NCBI GenBank assembly: GCA_030599435.1
Contig: JAUVNZ010000007.1
Location: forward strand, 1 to 17,417
DNA from: Gammaproteobacteria bacterium
GTDB lineage: Bacteria > Pseudomonadota > Gammaproteobacteria > SZUA-152
Direction: 5' to 3'
DNA: 17,417 nt
Positions 1 through 7,770 of the stretch are shown here, piece by piece (position 1 is the stretch's first letter; every line of letters begins with the position of its first letter). Both the position numbers and the translations under genes were made by a program. The notes under the pieces are model-generated. The model had not been told where the DNA came from. It saw only the letters and a list, made by a program, of their open reading frames with translations, and did not search any database.

Positions 1-510
1 ATTAATACTTCCCGAATTATTTCCAAGATCTATGTTTGCATTATCGCCCGACAGAACACGAGCACCATGCTCATATCGCACGCTGCCTGTGGCATGTGCT
101 CATCCTGACTCTTTATCATCATTCAGCGAATCGGCCGATAATTGTTGGTCACCGCGACCGCCTTTCACTTTACCCTTCAAAAGGTATTGTGAGCCATGTA
201 CTTCAAATTTATCAGCAGTGAATTTCATCTCTTTGCTGGCAGAGGCATCGCTTGCTTCGATCAAAACGTTTCTTTCCGATCCTGTTTTTACAGGGCTTGC
301 ACATAAACGCCACAAATCTTCCTCTGCTTGTACAGAATATGGGAAAACAGCAAAACTTATCCCAAGTAAAAAAACTGATTTGAAAGCACGCTTTTTATTA
401 GCATTGCATAAACACACAATACTACTTTGCAACGTTTCTAAAATAGTTAGGCGTAGTTCTATAAAAAGTTTAATAAAAAATGCCCCAACCATAATATAAA
501 AGACCATCAC
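1..510 (-). pseudogene. LptD-like LPS-assembly protein, N-terminal part, interrupted by an in-frame TGA
   Basis: The frame opens at GTG/ATG 505-510, three bases after the mnmE stop. It encodes a hydrophobic leader, then a signal-peptide-like stretch (KKRAFKSVFLLGISFAVF, ending SVQA), then EEDLWRLC and an OstA-type beta-strand region (MKFTADKFEVHGSQYLLKG, then RGDQQLSADSL). This matches the start of LptD, the outer-membrane translocon that places LPS on the cell surface, including the early cysteine of the mature protein. A TGA at 100-102 stops the frame after DDKESG. The same frame then reads AHATGSVRYEHGARVLSGDN with no further stop to the window edge, which is again typical OstA/LptD sequence. 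A single CGA-to-TGA change would explain the break. The true start is unclear: a GTG at 415-417 would leave a shorter, more normal signal peptide. It could be a decayed second copy, or an intact gene with a sequence error. An LptA-like protein is less likely because of the WxxC start. Confidence 0.6.
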
Positions 511-513
511 TTG

Positions 514-1896
514 TTATTTACCAATACAAAAACTGGAAAATATTTCTCCGAGTAAATCATCGGCAGTCACTTCACCGGTAATCTCACCCAACGCCTGTTG
601 TGCCAAACGTAGTTCTTCGGCCAAAATTTCTCCCGCCGCAAATTCCTGTAATTGTTTTCCGCCTTCTTCAAGGTGCTGGCTTGCAATTGCTAACGCCTCC
701 AGATGACGTCGTCTTGCCATAAACTGTCCTTCGCCACCAGACAAATATCCGACACATTGTTTCAAATGATCTTTGAGTTGTTCAAGGCCTTCTCCAGTTT
801 GTGCAGATACCCGAATTTCCTCTAATTCTGAACTCATTCCAGCGCGCTGTGAGTCAATTTTTACGTTATTGGGTAAATCTATTTTATTCACCACCAATGT
901 CATTGGCGGCCCAGCTTGCTGCAATGACTCTCGCAGAGTTTTTTCCTTTTCGTCAAAGGCCTGGCTAGCATCATGCAACAAAAGAATACGATCGGCACTT
1001 TCTATTTCCTTCCAGGCGCGACGCACCCCCTCCTGCTCAACTGGATCTTCACTATCCCTCAATCCGGCCGTATCAATAATATGTAAGGGCAAACCATCGA
1101 TTTGAATGTGTTCACGTAATATATCTCGCGTGGTGCCTGGCGCACTGGTCACTATCGCTGTTTCCCGCCCTGCCAATACATTTAACAAAGTCGACTTGCC
1201 CGCATTAGGGCGGCCAGCAATCACAACCGTCATGCCTTCTCTTAGTAGATTACCTTGCTGTGCAGCCAGTTGGGTTTTTTTCAGCTTTTGCTGAGCCTCA
1301 GTTAGCCGAGACTGAACCTGCCCATCTGCAAGAAAATCAATTTCCTCTTCTGGAAAATCAATGGCTGACTCAACGTAGATGCGTAGCTCAGTTATTAAAC
1401 CCACCAAAACATGCACCTGTTTGGAAAACTCACCCTGCAATGATCGGACAGCGAGACGGGCCGCCTGCTCCGACGCACTATCAATAAGGTCGGCAACGGC
1501 TTCCGCCTGGGTCAGATCCATTTTATTGTTGAGATAAGCGCGTTCTGAAAATTCACCGGGGCGTGCGGGCCGCGCCCCCAGCCCATAAACTCTTTTTAGC
1601 AGCAGATCCAGCACCACGGGCCCGCCATGCCCCTGTAATTCCAGAACATCTTCGCCGGTAAAAGAGTTCGGTGCAGGAAAATACAGGGCCAGACCAATAT
1701 CCAGAGTCTCACCGGATTCATCCAGATAAGGCAGGTATTCAGCCTGTCTGGGCGAAGGTATCTGTCCCAGAACTGTTTTTGCTATTTTTGAAGCTAGAGA
1801 ACCAGACACACGAATGATTCCGATACCGCCTCTACCGGGGGCGGTTGCCAAAGCAGCTATCGTGTCGGTGTTATTTGACTGTGGGGCACCCATCAT
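514..1896 (-). CDS. mnmE: tRNA uridine-5-carboxymethylaminomethyl synthesis GTPase MnmE
   Basis: MnmE works with MnmG in the cytoplasm to build the cmnm5 group on the wobble uridine (U34) of several tRNAs. At 460 residues it has the usual family length. The N-terminal tetrahydrofolate-binding domain begins with [22 protein letters not shown] domain is inserted in the helical domain: G1 GRPNAGKS at 228-235, G3 DTAG at 275-278, and G4 NKID. The C-terminus is the diagnostic CIGK with the conserved cysteine. Two ATGs lie in tandem at the start; the first is taken here, with a weak TGGTGG a few bases upstream. It is last of the complete genes in the leftward rpmH-rnpA-yidD-yidC operon and starts 27 bp after the yidC stop, so it is probably co-transcribed. 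Its partner mnmG, often the next gene, is not seen here. Confidence 0.97.
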   Translation of the reverse strand: MMGAPQSNNTDTIAALATAPGRGGIGIIRVSGSLASKIAKTVLGQIPSPRQAEYLPYLDESGETLDIGLALYFPAPNSFTGEDVLELQGHGGPVVLDLLLKRVYGLGARPARPGEFSERAYLNNKMDLTQAEAVADLIDSASEQAARLAVRSLQGEFSKQVHVLVGLITELRIYVESAIDFPEEEIDFLADGQVQSRLTEAQQKLKKTQLAAQQGNLLREGMTVVIAGRPNAGKSTLLNVLAGRETAIVTSAPGTTRDILREHIQIDGLPLHIIDTAGLRDSEDPVEQEGVRRAWKEIESADRILLLHDASQAFDEKEKTLRESLQQAGPPMTLVVNKIDLPNNVKIDSQRAGMSSELEEIRVSAQTGEGLEQLKDHLKQCVGYLSGGEGQFMARRRHLEALAIASQHLEEGGKQLQEFAAGEILAEELRLAQQALGEITGEVTADDLLGEIFSSFCIGK

Positions 1897-1923
1897 TCGC
1901 CACCAGAGGGAGTGGACTCAAGC

Positions 1924-3675
1924 CTAACCGGCCTGACCTACAATTTTTTTGGTAATAAAATACTGTTGAGCAATCGACAAAAGGTTGTTGACCACCCAAT
2001 AAAGCACCAGACCTGCGGGGAAAAAGGCAAAAAATACCGTAAAAATAAATGGCAGTGCCTGCATCACCCTCATCTGCACTGGATCCATAGGTGGCGGATT
2101 CAGTTTTTGCTGGGCAAACATACTAATGCCCATCAACAGTGGTAGCACGTAGAACGGGTCTTTTTGTGATAAATCGTCTATCCATAGATAAAATGGCGCT
2201 TGACGCATTTCCACACTTTCCAGCAATACCCAGTACAGAGCAATAAAGACGGGAATTTGAACCAAAATAGGCAAACAACCGCCCAAAGGATTAATTTTTT
2301 CTTCTTTGTAGATCTTCATCGTTGCCTGGCTCATTTTTTGCCGGTCATCACCATAACGCTCTTTAAGGATTTTAAGTTTTGGTGCTAATCGGCGCATGTT
2401 GGCCATGCTTTTGTAACTGGCAGCAGACAATGGGAAAAATATCAGTTTGAGCAGAATTGTAATGGCAATAATCGCCAGTCCCCAGTTACCCACTACGCCA
2501 TTAATCCTGGACATCAGCCAAAACAGAGGTTTAGACAAGATATCCAGTACACCGTAATCAACGGTCAGGCGTAAGTTAGGCTCAATCTCTTCCAGACGAA
2601 TTTGGTCTTTGGGGCCGGTATAAAGTTTGGTTTCAAAATGAATGCTACTACCGGGCGCTACACTGCGTTCTTCACTGGACATACCCAACATATAACGGCC
2701 ATCAGCGAGGGCTTTGGTGTAGAAATGGTTGGCTTCATCGGCGGCCGGAATCCACGCACCCAGGAAATAATGCTGCAACATAGCGACCCAACCACCCTTG
2801 TTGTAGCTTTGTTCCGGCTTCCAGTTTGCCATTTCACTAAATTCAATCTTTTCGTAAGGATCCCAGGTGCTCGAGACAACACCACCCGTATAGGTATAAA
2901 TAAAATATGACTCACGAGCCATTTCGGTGCGCTGAAACTGGCGATAAACTCGTCCTGTCCAAATCTTTTGTGTTGTGTTCTGAACTTCAACGTCCAGATC
3001 GATGACAAAACTGCCCCGATGGAAAATATAAGTTTTGATAACCTTAAGTCCATCCTCTCCATTCCAATGCAAACGTACCTTGAGCTCATCTTTGCCATCA
3101 ACTAGCTGGTAATTAGTTTTATCTGCAGAAAACATGGCATGGTGATCAGGTGCTGAACCCTGAGAAGCCAACAAGCCGGATTGTGCAACGAACACATTAG
3201 GCAATCGATTATTTAATAACTGAAACGCTTCATCAGGTTTATTTAATGCGACAGAGTATGTCGGCAAGCTAACTCGGGTAATTTCACCACCGACAGAATT
3301 GATTTCTACATTTAAACGATCGGTTTTCACAAAAAGCTGTTGCCCAAGCAAGGTGCCGCTGGTTTGTTCTGCGGTCACACCTGTTAAATCGGCTGGCTTT
3401 GAAGTCAATGAAATTGTTGGTGCTGATTTAGGAACATCTGGAACATCAGCTGCATAGTTGGGCGCAGCATTAGTACCAGTTGTCTGCTGACTGGATGTCT
3501 CTTTACTTATATGAGGGCTTAAACCAGGACCAGGGACAGCTGCGGATAATTCGGATACCGCTTCAGAATCAGCGAGACGCGCCTGGTATTCTTGAGACTC
3601 TTCCTGCCATGCGCTATATATAAGCAACAAAATCAGGGAAAAAGCTATAAACAGAATGAGTCTTTGATTATCCAT
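1924..3675 (-). CDS. yidC: Membrane protein insertase YidC
   Basis: YidC inserts and folds proteins in the inner membrane, alone or with SecYEG. The 583 residues show the Gram-negative architecture. An N-terminal transmembrane segment (about residues 6-22, RLILFIAFSLILLLIYSAW) is followed by a low-complexity linker rich in S, T, P and A. A large periplasmic beta domain comes next (about 100-350), then the conserved C-terminal membrane core. The core includes GNWGLAIIAITILLKL, the cytoplasmic loop with EEKINPLGGCLP, and the final FPAGLVLYWVVNNLLSIAQQ. The conserved arginine in the first core helix region is consistent with SYKSMANMRRLAPK. It is slightly longer than the E. coli protein (548), with the extra length in the linker. 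It follows yidD by 88 bp, so it may also have its own promoter, though none is obvious. Confidence 0.97.
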   Translation of the reverse strand: MDNQRLILFIAFSLILLLIYSAWQEESQEYQARLADSEAVSELSAAVPGPGLSPHISKETSSQQTTGTNAAPNYAADVPDVPKSAPTISLTSKPADLTGVTAEQTSGTLLGQQLFVKTDRLNVEINSVGGEITRVSLPTYSVALNKPDEAFQLLNNRLPNVFVAQSGLLASQGSAPDHHAMFSADKTNYQLVDGKDELKVRLHWNGEDGLKVIKTYIFHRGSFVIDLDVEVQNTTQKIWTGRVYRQFQRTEMARESYFIYTYTGGVVSSTWDPYEKIEFSEMANWKPEQSYNKGGWVAMLQHYFLGAWIPAADEANHFYTKALADGRYMLGMSSEERSVAPGSSIHFETKLYTGPKDQIRLEEIEPNLRLTVDYGVLDILSKPLFWLMSRINGVVGNWGLAIIAITILLKLIFFPLSAASYKSMANMRRLAPKLKILKERYGDDRQKMSQATMKIYKEEKINPLGGCLPILVQIPVFIALYWVLLESVEMRQAPFYLWIDDLSQKDPFYVLPLLMGISMFAQQKLNPPPMDPVQMRVMQALPFIFTVFFAFFPAGLVLYWVVNNLLSIAQQYFITKKIVGQAG

Positions 3676-3763
3676 TTTTATTTGGTATTAACGTTACTTA
3701 CTTTTTAAAAAATTAGATTTAAAGATTTATGTCTTACTTATAAATGGTAATTGCTAACCGTAA

Positions 3764-4042
3764 CTACTCTCCACACGATCGGCACTTCTTTCTTCGACAT
3801 AAACCATTGCTTAAGCTTTCTTCAGCATCTATTTCAGGTACGGGATCTTCTCCGCCTTCATGCCAGGGATGGCAACGGCTTAAACGTTGTACTGCAAGCC
3901 AGCACCCTTTAAAAACTCCGTGACGCTGCACAGCAATCTGTGCATAACTGGAACAAGTTGGATAAAACCTACAGTGCTGGCCAATTAATGGACTGATCAA
4001 ATACTGATAGCCACGTATAACTAAAACCAAAAATTTACGCAC
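3764..4042 (-). CDS. yidD: Membrane protein insertion efficiency factor YidD
   Basis: YidD is a small inner-membrane-associated protein that helps YidC-dependent insertion. The sequence has the family core: an amphipathic N-terminal helix ([16 protein letters not shown]), then [11 protein letters not shown] and the [22 protein letters not shown] motif. At 92 residues it is slightly longer than the usual 70-85 because of a cysteine-rich tail ([11 protein letters not shown]). The start is GTG at 4040-4042, which overlaps the last 8 bases of rnpA, so the two are probably translationally coupled. The stop is TAG. Its place between rnpA and yidC is the standard arrangement in proteobacteria. Confidence 0.95.
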   Translation of the reverse strand: MRKFLVLVIRGYQYLISPLIGQHCRFYPTCSSYAQIAVQRHGVFKGCWLAVQRLSRCHPWHEGGEDPVPEIDAEESLSNGLCRRKKCRSCGE

Positions 4043-4406
4043 TGTTTTTTACTCGCGCCCAATGTCCATTTAGTGAATCAAACAATTCCATGTTTTCCAT
4101 CTGCTTTACTCCTTTTTTACACATTACAATGACATCCATGCCACACAAATCTTGTTGATGTCGACGAAAACTTTCACGCACAATACGTTTAATGCGATTC
4201 CTATCAACGGCTCTGTTTAAAACACGTTTACTGATAGCCATTCCTAAACGGGCATCATTAAAATTATTTTGGCGCGCCAACAAAGTCCAGTTTTGGTCTG
4301 ATGAACGGCTAGTATTGTCGCGAAACACGGTTTGAAAATCCCGGCTACTTAAAAGCCGAACATGACGTGGAAATGTATAACCTTCCTTAATCAAAACCGT
4401 GGTCAA
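4035..4406 (-). CDS. rnpA: Ribonuclease P protein component
   Basis: RnpA is the protein subunit of RNase P, which trims the 5' leader from precursor tRNAs together with the catalytic M1 RNA. The 123-residue protein has the [17 protein letters not shown] substrate-binding start and the RNR signature [13 protein letters not shown] at about residues 73-85. The protein is very basic. The start is uncertain: the frame opens with TTG at 4404-4406, and a second TTG four codons later (4392-4394) is an alternative. No ATG lies in a suitable place, and the Shine-Dalgarno signal is weak for both. It lies 128 bp downstream of rpmH and overlaps yidD by 8 bp. Confidence 0.95.
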   Translation of the reverse strand: MTTVLIKEGYTFPRHVRLLSSRDFQTVFRDNTSRSSDQNWTLLARQNNFNDARLGMAISKRVLNRAVDRNRIKRIVRESFRRHQQDLCGMDVIVMCKKGVKQMENMELFDSLNGHWARVKNSA

Positions 4407-4534
4407 CTCTAGATAGCACAGCTACATGCAGAACAACTTCTTCATGCCCTCTTACACCCGGCCAGGATATGCATGCAAAAATGCAGCAATGAGGACACTT
4501 TATTATTCGTTTAATCTCGTTCTACGTGGAAATT

Positions 4535-4669
4535 TTACGCAGAAAGACGCTTGCGGCCTTTTGAGCGACGAGCATTGATAATTCTACGACCTGCTTTGGT
4601 AGCCATACGTGCTCGAAAGCCATGGGTACGTTTACGGCGGAGATTGCTGGGTTGAAATGTTCTTTTCAT
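4535..4669 (-). CDS. rpmH: 50S ribosomal protein L34
   Basis: This 44-residue, highly basic protein starts [20 protein letters not shown] and ends GRKRLSA, which is textbook bacterial L34, part of the large ribosomal subunit. The start is ATG at 4667-4669 and the stop is TAA at 4535-4537. It is the first gene of the leftward operon and is divergent from dnaA, the classic arrangement at proteobacterial origins. The promoter at 4733-4762 serves it. A longer open frame on the opposite strand here is an artefact. Confidence 0.98.
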   Translation of the reverse strand: MKRTFQPSNLRRKRTHGFRARMATKAGRRIINARRSKGRKRLSA

Positions 4670-4732
4670 TGTACTGTCCGTCTCATTTTATCGGCCCCCC
4701 AAAGGGATACCGAAACTGGTAAAAAGCGGCGC

Positions 4733-4762
4733 AGAATACTGCGAAAAAGCCCGCCATGTCAA
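4733..4762 (-). promoter_or_regulatory. Sigma70-type promoter for the rpmH operon
   Basis: Read on the minus strand, TTGACA (4757-4762) is a perfect -35 box. It is followed by an 18-bp spacer and TATTCT (4733-4738), a -10 box with two differences from consensus. Transcription would begin about 55-60 bases before the rpmH ATG and run through rnpA, yidD, yidC and mnmE. The call rests on the motif and its position only. Confidence 0.7.
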
Positions 4763-4806
4763 GCCATTAGACGATTTCCACGAAAACAAAAATATTTGTC
4801 CACGGG

Positions 4807-4815
4807 TGTGGATAA
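4807..4815 (-). promoter_or_regulatory. DnaA box upstream of dnaA
   Basis: TGTGGATAA is the reverse complement of the perfect DnaA box TTATCCACA. It lies about 122 bp before the dnaA start and about 45 bp behind the rpmH -35 box. A weaker box with two mismatches (TTGTCCACG, 4796-4804) faces it three bases away. Such a site commonly serves DnaA autoregulation. The rest of the 267-bp rpmH-dnaA gap (4670-4936) holds the rpmH promoter and an 18-bp-spaced repeat of CCAATAATA (4887-4895, 4905-4913). It has no long AT-rich stretch. Confidence 0.75.
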
Positions 4816-4936
4816 CTTTTTCTGGCGGGAGTAGACTCGTTGTCCTCACGCGAACCTGACATTGCCGCCCCGGACGGCCTTTCAGCCCAATAATAGTCGC
4901 GGAGCCAATAATAATTACTGTTTTAGGGGAATTTCC

Positions 4937-6277
4937 TTGTCAACGTGGCAACAATGTCTGGATCGCCTTGAATCTGAACTCACCATTCAGCAATTCAATA
5001 CCTGGATCCGGCCTTTACAGGCCACTGAGGACGAGTCCTACCTGCGCCTGCTGGCGCCCAACCAATTTGTGCTGGATTGGGTCGATAATCGACTCCTGGC
5101 GAGAATAAACGAAGTACTACAGGAAATTGGCACTAAAGACTCCAGCCTGACGGTAAAGCTGGAAATTGGCGCCAAAAACCCCATCAATACTGGGCAAAAT
5201 CAGGCTTCTGGCAGGGATGTACGGCGTAACAGAGATATCAGTAGCAGCGTGGCCCACAATAGCAGTTTAAATACCAAAGCAAACTTTGATAATTTTGTTG
5301 AAGGCAAATCAAACCAGTTAGCCAGAGCCGCCGCTTTTCAGGTCGGCGAAAATCCTGGCGGCCCTTACAACCCGCTCTTCATTTACGGTGGTGTTGGTCT
5401 GGGTAAAACCCACCTCATGCATGCTGTTGGTAACCTGATTGTGCAAAAAGACCCATCTGCAAAGGTTGTTTATCTTCATTCAGAACGTTTTGTACAAGAC
5501 ATGGTAAAAGCCTTACGCACTAACGCCATTGATGAATTTAAACGTTATTACCGCTCTGTAAATGCTTTATTAATAGACGATATTCAGTTTTTCGCGGGTA
5601 AAGAACGCTCCCAGGAAGAATTTTTCCACACCTTCAATTCTCTGCTCGAGGGCCAACAACAAATCATTCTTACCTGCGATCGTTACCCCAAAGAAGTTTC
5701 CGGCCTTGAAGAACGACTAAAATCTCGCATGGGCTGGGGGCTTACCGTTGCTATCGAGCCCCCCGAACTAGAAACACGTGTTGCTATTCTCTTATCAAAA
5801 GCCTTACAGTTTGGTATTGATTTACCTCAGGAAGTCGCTTTTTTTATCGCTAAACGTATTCGCTCTAACATTAGAGAGCTCGAAGGGGCTTTACGTCGTG
5901 TTACCGCCAACGCTAATTTTACCGGTCAACCCATTACTGTGGATTTCACCAAACTGGCTCTGAAAGATTTGATTGCAGTACATGACAAACTCATCACCAT
6001 CGAAAATATTCAGAAAACAGTGGCAGAGTATTTTAAGATTCGTGTTTCTGACTTACTATCAAAGAAACGTACGCGGTCTATTACCAGGCCAAGACAAATT
6101 GCCATGTCAATGGCCAAAGAACTCACTAACCATAGCCTTCCAGAGATTGGTGATGCCTTTGGTGGCCGAGACCACACAACTGTTTTACATGCATGCCGTA
6201 AAATTGAAGAACTAAAAATAAGCGAACCGCGTATTATGGAGGATTACTCTAACTTGATGAGAACACTGTCAAGTTAA
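4937..6277 (+). CDS. dnaA: Chromosomal replication initiator protein DnaA
   Basis: DnaA is the AAA+ ATPase that binds DnaA boxes, opens oriC and recruits DnaB helicase. The start chosen is TTG at 4937-4939. It gives [16 protein letters not shown], which aligns with the start of E. coli DnaA, and it has AGGGGA at 4925-4930, six bases upstream. The frame is open further upstream but that part is unlike DnaA. The protein is then 446 residues. Domain I covers about 1-85 ([16 protein letters not shown]), and the domain II linker is short. Domain III has Walker A GGVGLGKT at about 151-158 and Walker [21 protein letters not shown]. Domain IV carries the DNA-binding signature [15 protein letters not shown]. 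It is the first gene of dnaA-dnaN-recF-gyrB. Confidence 0.98.
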   Translation: MSTWQQCLDRLESELTIQQFNTWIRPLQATEDESYLRLLAPNQFVLDWVDNRLLARINEVLQEIGTKDSSLTVKLEIGAKNPINTGQNQASGRDVRRNRDISSSVAHNSSLNTKANFDNFVEGKSNQLARAAAFQVGENPGGPYNPLFIYGGVGLGKTHLMHAVGNLIVQKDPSAKVVYLHSERFVQDMVKALRTNAIDEFKRYYRSVNALLIDDIQFFAGKERSQEEFFHTFNSLLEGQQQIILTCDRYPKEVSGLEERLKSRMGWGLTVAIEPPELETRVAILLSKALQFGIDLPQEVAFFIAKRIRSNIRELEGALRRVTANANFTGQPITVDFTKLALKDLIAVHDKLITIENIQKTVAEYFKIRVSDLLSKKRTRSITRPRQIAMSMAKELTNHSLPEIGDAFGGRDHTTVLHACRKIEELKISEPRIMEDYSNLMRTLSS

Positions 6278-6403
6278 GTCTTCAAAATACCAACAATTAC
6301 CGACGGTTTACCTTAAACGAGATTGGTTAAAAGCGGTCAAAAAACTGGTTTACAGGGGCTGTTAACTTTTTGTTAAGAACATGTCAGTTTAATAAGGATA
6401 AAT

Positions 6404-6412
6404 TGTGGATAA
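6404..6412 (-). promoter_or_regulatory. DnaA box 1 of the candidate oriC
   Basis: TGTGGATAA, a perfect consensus box in reverse orientation. It lies 127 bp after the dnaA stop and faces box 2, 37 bp away. Confidence 0.85.
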
Positions 6413-6449
6413 ACCCTTCTAACAACACAACCGGGGTGATATTCACAAT

Positions 6450-6458
6450 TTATCCACA
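6450..6458 (+). promoter_or_regulatory. DnaA box 2 of the candidate oriC
   Basis: TTATCCACA, a perfect forward consensus box. The AT-rich block 6481-6538 begins about 20 bp after it. Confidence 0.85.
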
Positions 6459-6538
6459 GCTTAATCTGGTGTTTTTACAAGGTTTATAAACGGTTTATTA
6501 TACAAAGTAACTTATTGATAATTATAAATAAAAACCTG

Positions 6539-6547
6539 TTATCCACA
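6539..6547 (+). promoter_or_regulatory. DnaA box 3 of the candidate oriC, next to the TAA repeat
   Basis: TTATCCACA, a perfect forward box. Two bases later TGTGTGTAA (6550-6558) is a weaker inverted box with two mismatches. A CCC cluster (6559-6561) and the (TAA)6 tract follow. Confidence 0.85.
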
Positions 6548-6561
6548 GATGTGTGTAACCC

Positions 6562-6588
6562 TAATAATAATAATAATAAGTTATTATT
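6562..6588 (+). repeat. (TAA)6 tract with inverted TTATTATT arm in oriC
   Basis: Six TAA triplets (6562-6579) are followed after one G by TTATTATT (6581-6588), the reverse complement of the last eight bases of the tract. The stretch is entirely A/T apart from that G. It continues as A/T sequence to about 6606, just before the dnaN ribosome binding region. It resembles a DNA unwinding element. Confidence 0.8.
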
Positions 6589-6626
6589 TATATATTTAAT
6601 TAAATAAGAGAGCACGGGACATAACA

Positions 6627-7733
6627 ATGAAATTTTCTATCAAAAGGGAAGATATTCTTAAACCACTTCAAACCATTGTCGGTGTCGTAGAACGTCGACA
6701 AACGTTACCAGTGTTATCAAACATTTTAGTGGTGGTAAAAAATAAGGTCCTGGCTATGACAACCACAGATCTGGAAGTCGAAATGGCATCCAGAACACCA
6801 CTTGAATCTGCTGAAGATGGAGACATCACAATCCCAGCACGTAAATTTGTAGATATTTGCAGAGCTTTGCCCGACGATGCTGATCTAACGATTATGCTCG
6901 ATGAAGAAAAAGAACGTGTCACAGTTCGCTCTGGTAAAAGTCGATTTAACCTCGCTACATTGCCAGTCTCCGATTTTCCTGGGCTTGAAGAAATAAAAGC
7001 ACAATTTACATTCAGCCTGCCACAAAAAGCATTAAAGCGACTCATTGAAAAAACCAGTTTTGCCATGGCACAGCAAGATGTGCGCTATTACCTCAATGGC
7101 CTTTTACTGGAGATTAGTGATGGCATACTACGCTCCGTTGCGACTGATGGGCATCGGTTGGCCTTGTGTACACATGAGTGTGATGTTCATCCAGATGAGA
7201 CACTACAGCTCATTGTGCCGCGAAAGGGCATTATGGAGCTGGTCAAATTGTTAGAAGACAGCGATGAGCTTGTTGAGGTTCAGGTCAGCAGTAATCACGT
7301 AAAAATGAGCCTGAATGACTTTGTTTTTACCTCAAAATTAATTGATGGTCGTTTTCCAGATTATGAGCGAGTCATTCCCAAAGACTCTGACAAAAGCATC
7401 GTTGCAAACCGAGAATTGATTCGACAGGCTATGGTACGTACCTCTATTTTGTCCAATGAAAAATATCGCGGCATACGTCTTCGTCTGCAAAACGATTTGT
7501 TGCAGGCTCAGGCTAATAATCCCGAAATGGAAGAGGCTGAAGAAGACATCGAAGTCAATTACCAGGGCTCTGAGCTAGAAATTGGCTTTAATGTTAGCTA
7601 CTTACTGGATGCTCTCGGTGCAGCAACGGAGGAAACTGTGGTCCTCGAACTAGGAGATTCTAACAGTAGCTGCGTAATACATCCTCAGAACGACCAGAGT
7701 TGTACCTACGTTATTATGCCTATGCGGCTGTAG
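6627..7733 (+). CDS. dnaN: DNA polymerase III beta subunit (sliding clamp)
   Basis: DnaN forms the dimeric ring that encircles DNA and tethers DNA polymerase III and repair factors. The 368 residues match the family length (366 in E. coli). The start MKFSIKREDILKPLQTIVGVVE and LPVLSNILV are typical, as are the repeats of the clamp fold with RYYLNGLLLE and ATDGHRLA. The C-terminus YVIMPMRL is the diagnostic end that forms part of the peptide-binding pocket. The start is ATG with a purine-rich AAGAGAG about 14 bases upstream. A small acidic insertion (NPEMEEAEEDIEVNYQGSEL, about residues 298-317) precedes the last strands. It lies after oriC and 37 bp before recF. Confidence 0.98.
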   Translation: MKFSIKREDILKPLQTIVGVVERRQTLPVLSNILVVVKNKVLAMTTTDLEVEMASRTPLESAEDGDITIPARKFVDICRALPDDADLTIMLDEEKERVTVRSGKSRFNLATLPVSDFPGLEEIKAQFTFSLPQKALKRLIEKTSFAMAQQDVRYYLNGLLLEISDGILRSVATDGHRLALCTHECDVHPDETLQLIVPRKGIMELVKLLEDSDELVEVQVSSNHVKMSLNDFVFTSKLIDGRFPDYERVIPKDSDKSIVANRELIRQAMVRTSILSNEKYRGIRLRLQNDLLQAQANNPEMEEAEEDIEVNYQGSELEIGFNVSYLLDALGAATEETVVLELGDSNSSCVIHPQNDQSCTYVIMPMRL

Positions 7734-7770
7734 CCCCCCAACCAGGAAAACAGGCAGGCACAACAGGCCA

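Larger units (their letters stand above)
6391..6605. other. Candidate chromosomal replication origin (oriC) between dnaA and dnaN
   Basis: The 349-bp gap 6278-6626 holds no gene. It carries three perfect 9-bp DnaA boxes (6404-6412 reverse, 6450-6458 and 6539-6547 forward) and a weak inverted one (6550-6558). There are two AT-rich blocks: about 6481-6538 (mostly A/T between boxes two and three) and 6562-6606, which begins with (TAA)6. Both are candidate unwinding elements. Bases 6278-6390 show only a short TTAAC/GTTAA hairpin around a T5 loop near 6362-6376. Pseudomonads have box clusters on both sides of dnaA; here the richer one is on the dnaN side. I saw no GATC site in the gap, so Dam/SeqA-style control is not indicated. 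Confidence 0.8.

Noticed and set aside
32..499. A 155-residue plus-strand open frame opposite the LptD-like sequence.
   Set aside because: It has no recognisable domain, and the opposite strand gives a signal peptide and family-like sequence, so this is a shadow.
2658..3101. A 147-residue minus-strand open frame within yidC.
   Set aside because: It overlaps the strongly conserved yidC frame on the same strand in another phase and resembles no family.
4518..4533. CGTTCTACGTGGAAAT near the end of rpmH, resembling parS.
   Set aside because: It has four mismatches to the parS consensus, including one in the CACGTG core.
4622..4834. A 70-residue plus-strand open frame upstream of dnaA.
   Set aside because: It runs antisense through rpmH and across the rpmH promoter and DnaA box. 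Its composition looks like reversed basic L34 sequence.
5773..5784. AACACGTGTT palindrome in dnaA.
   Set aside because: It shares only the CACGTG core with parS; the flanking bases do not fit, and short palindromes are expected by chance.
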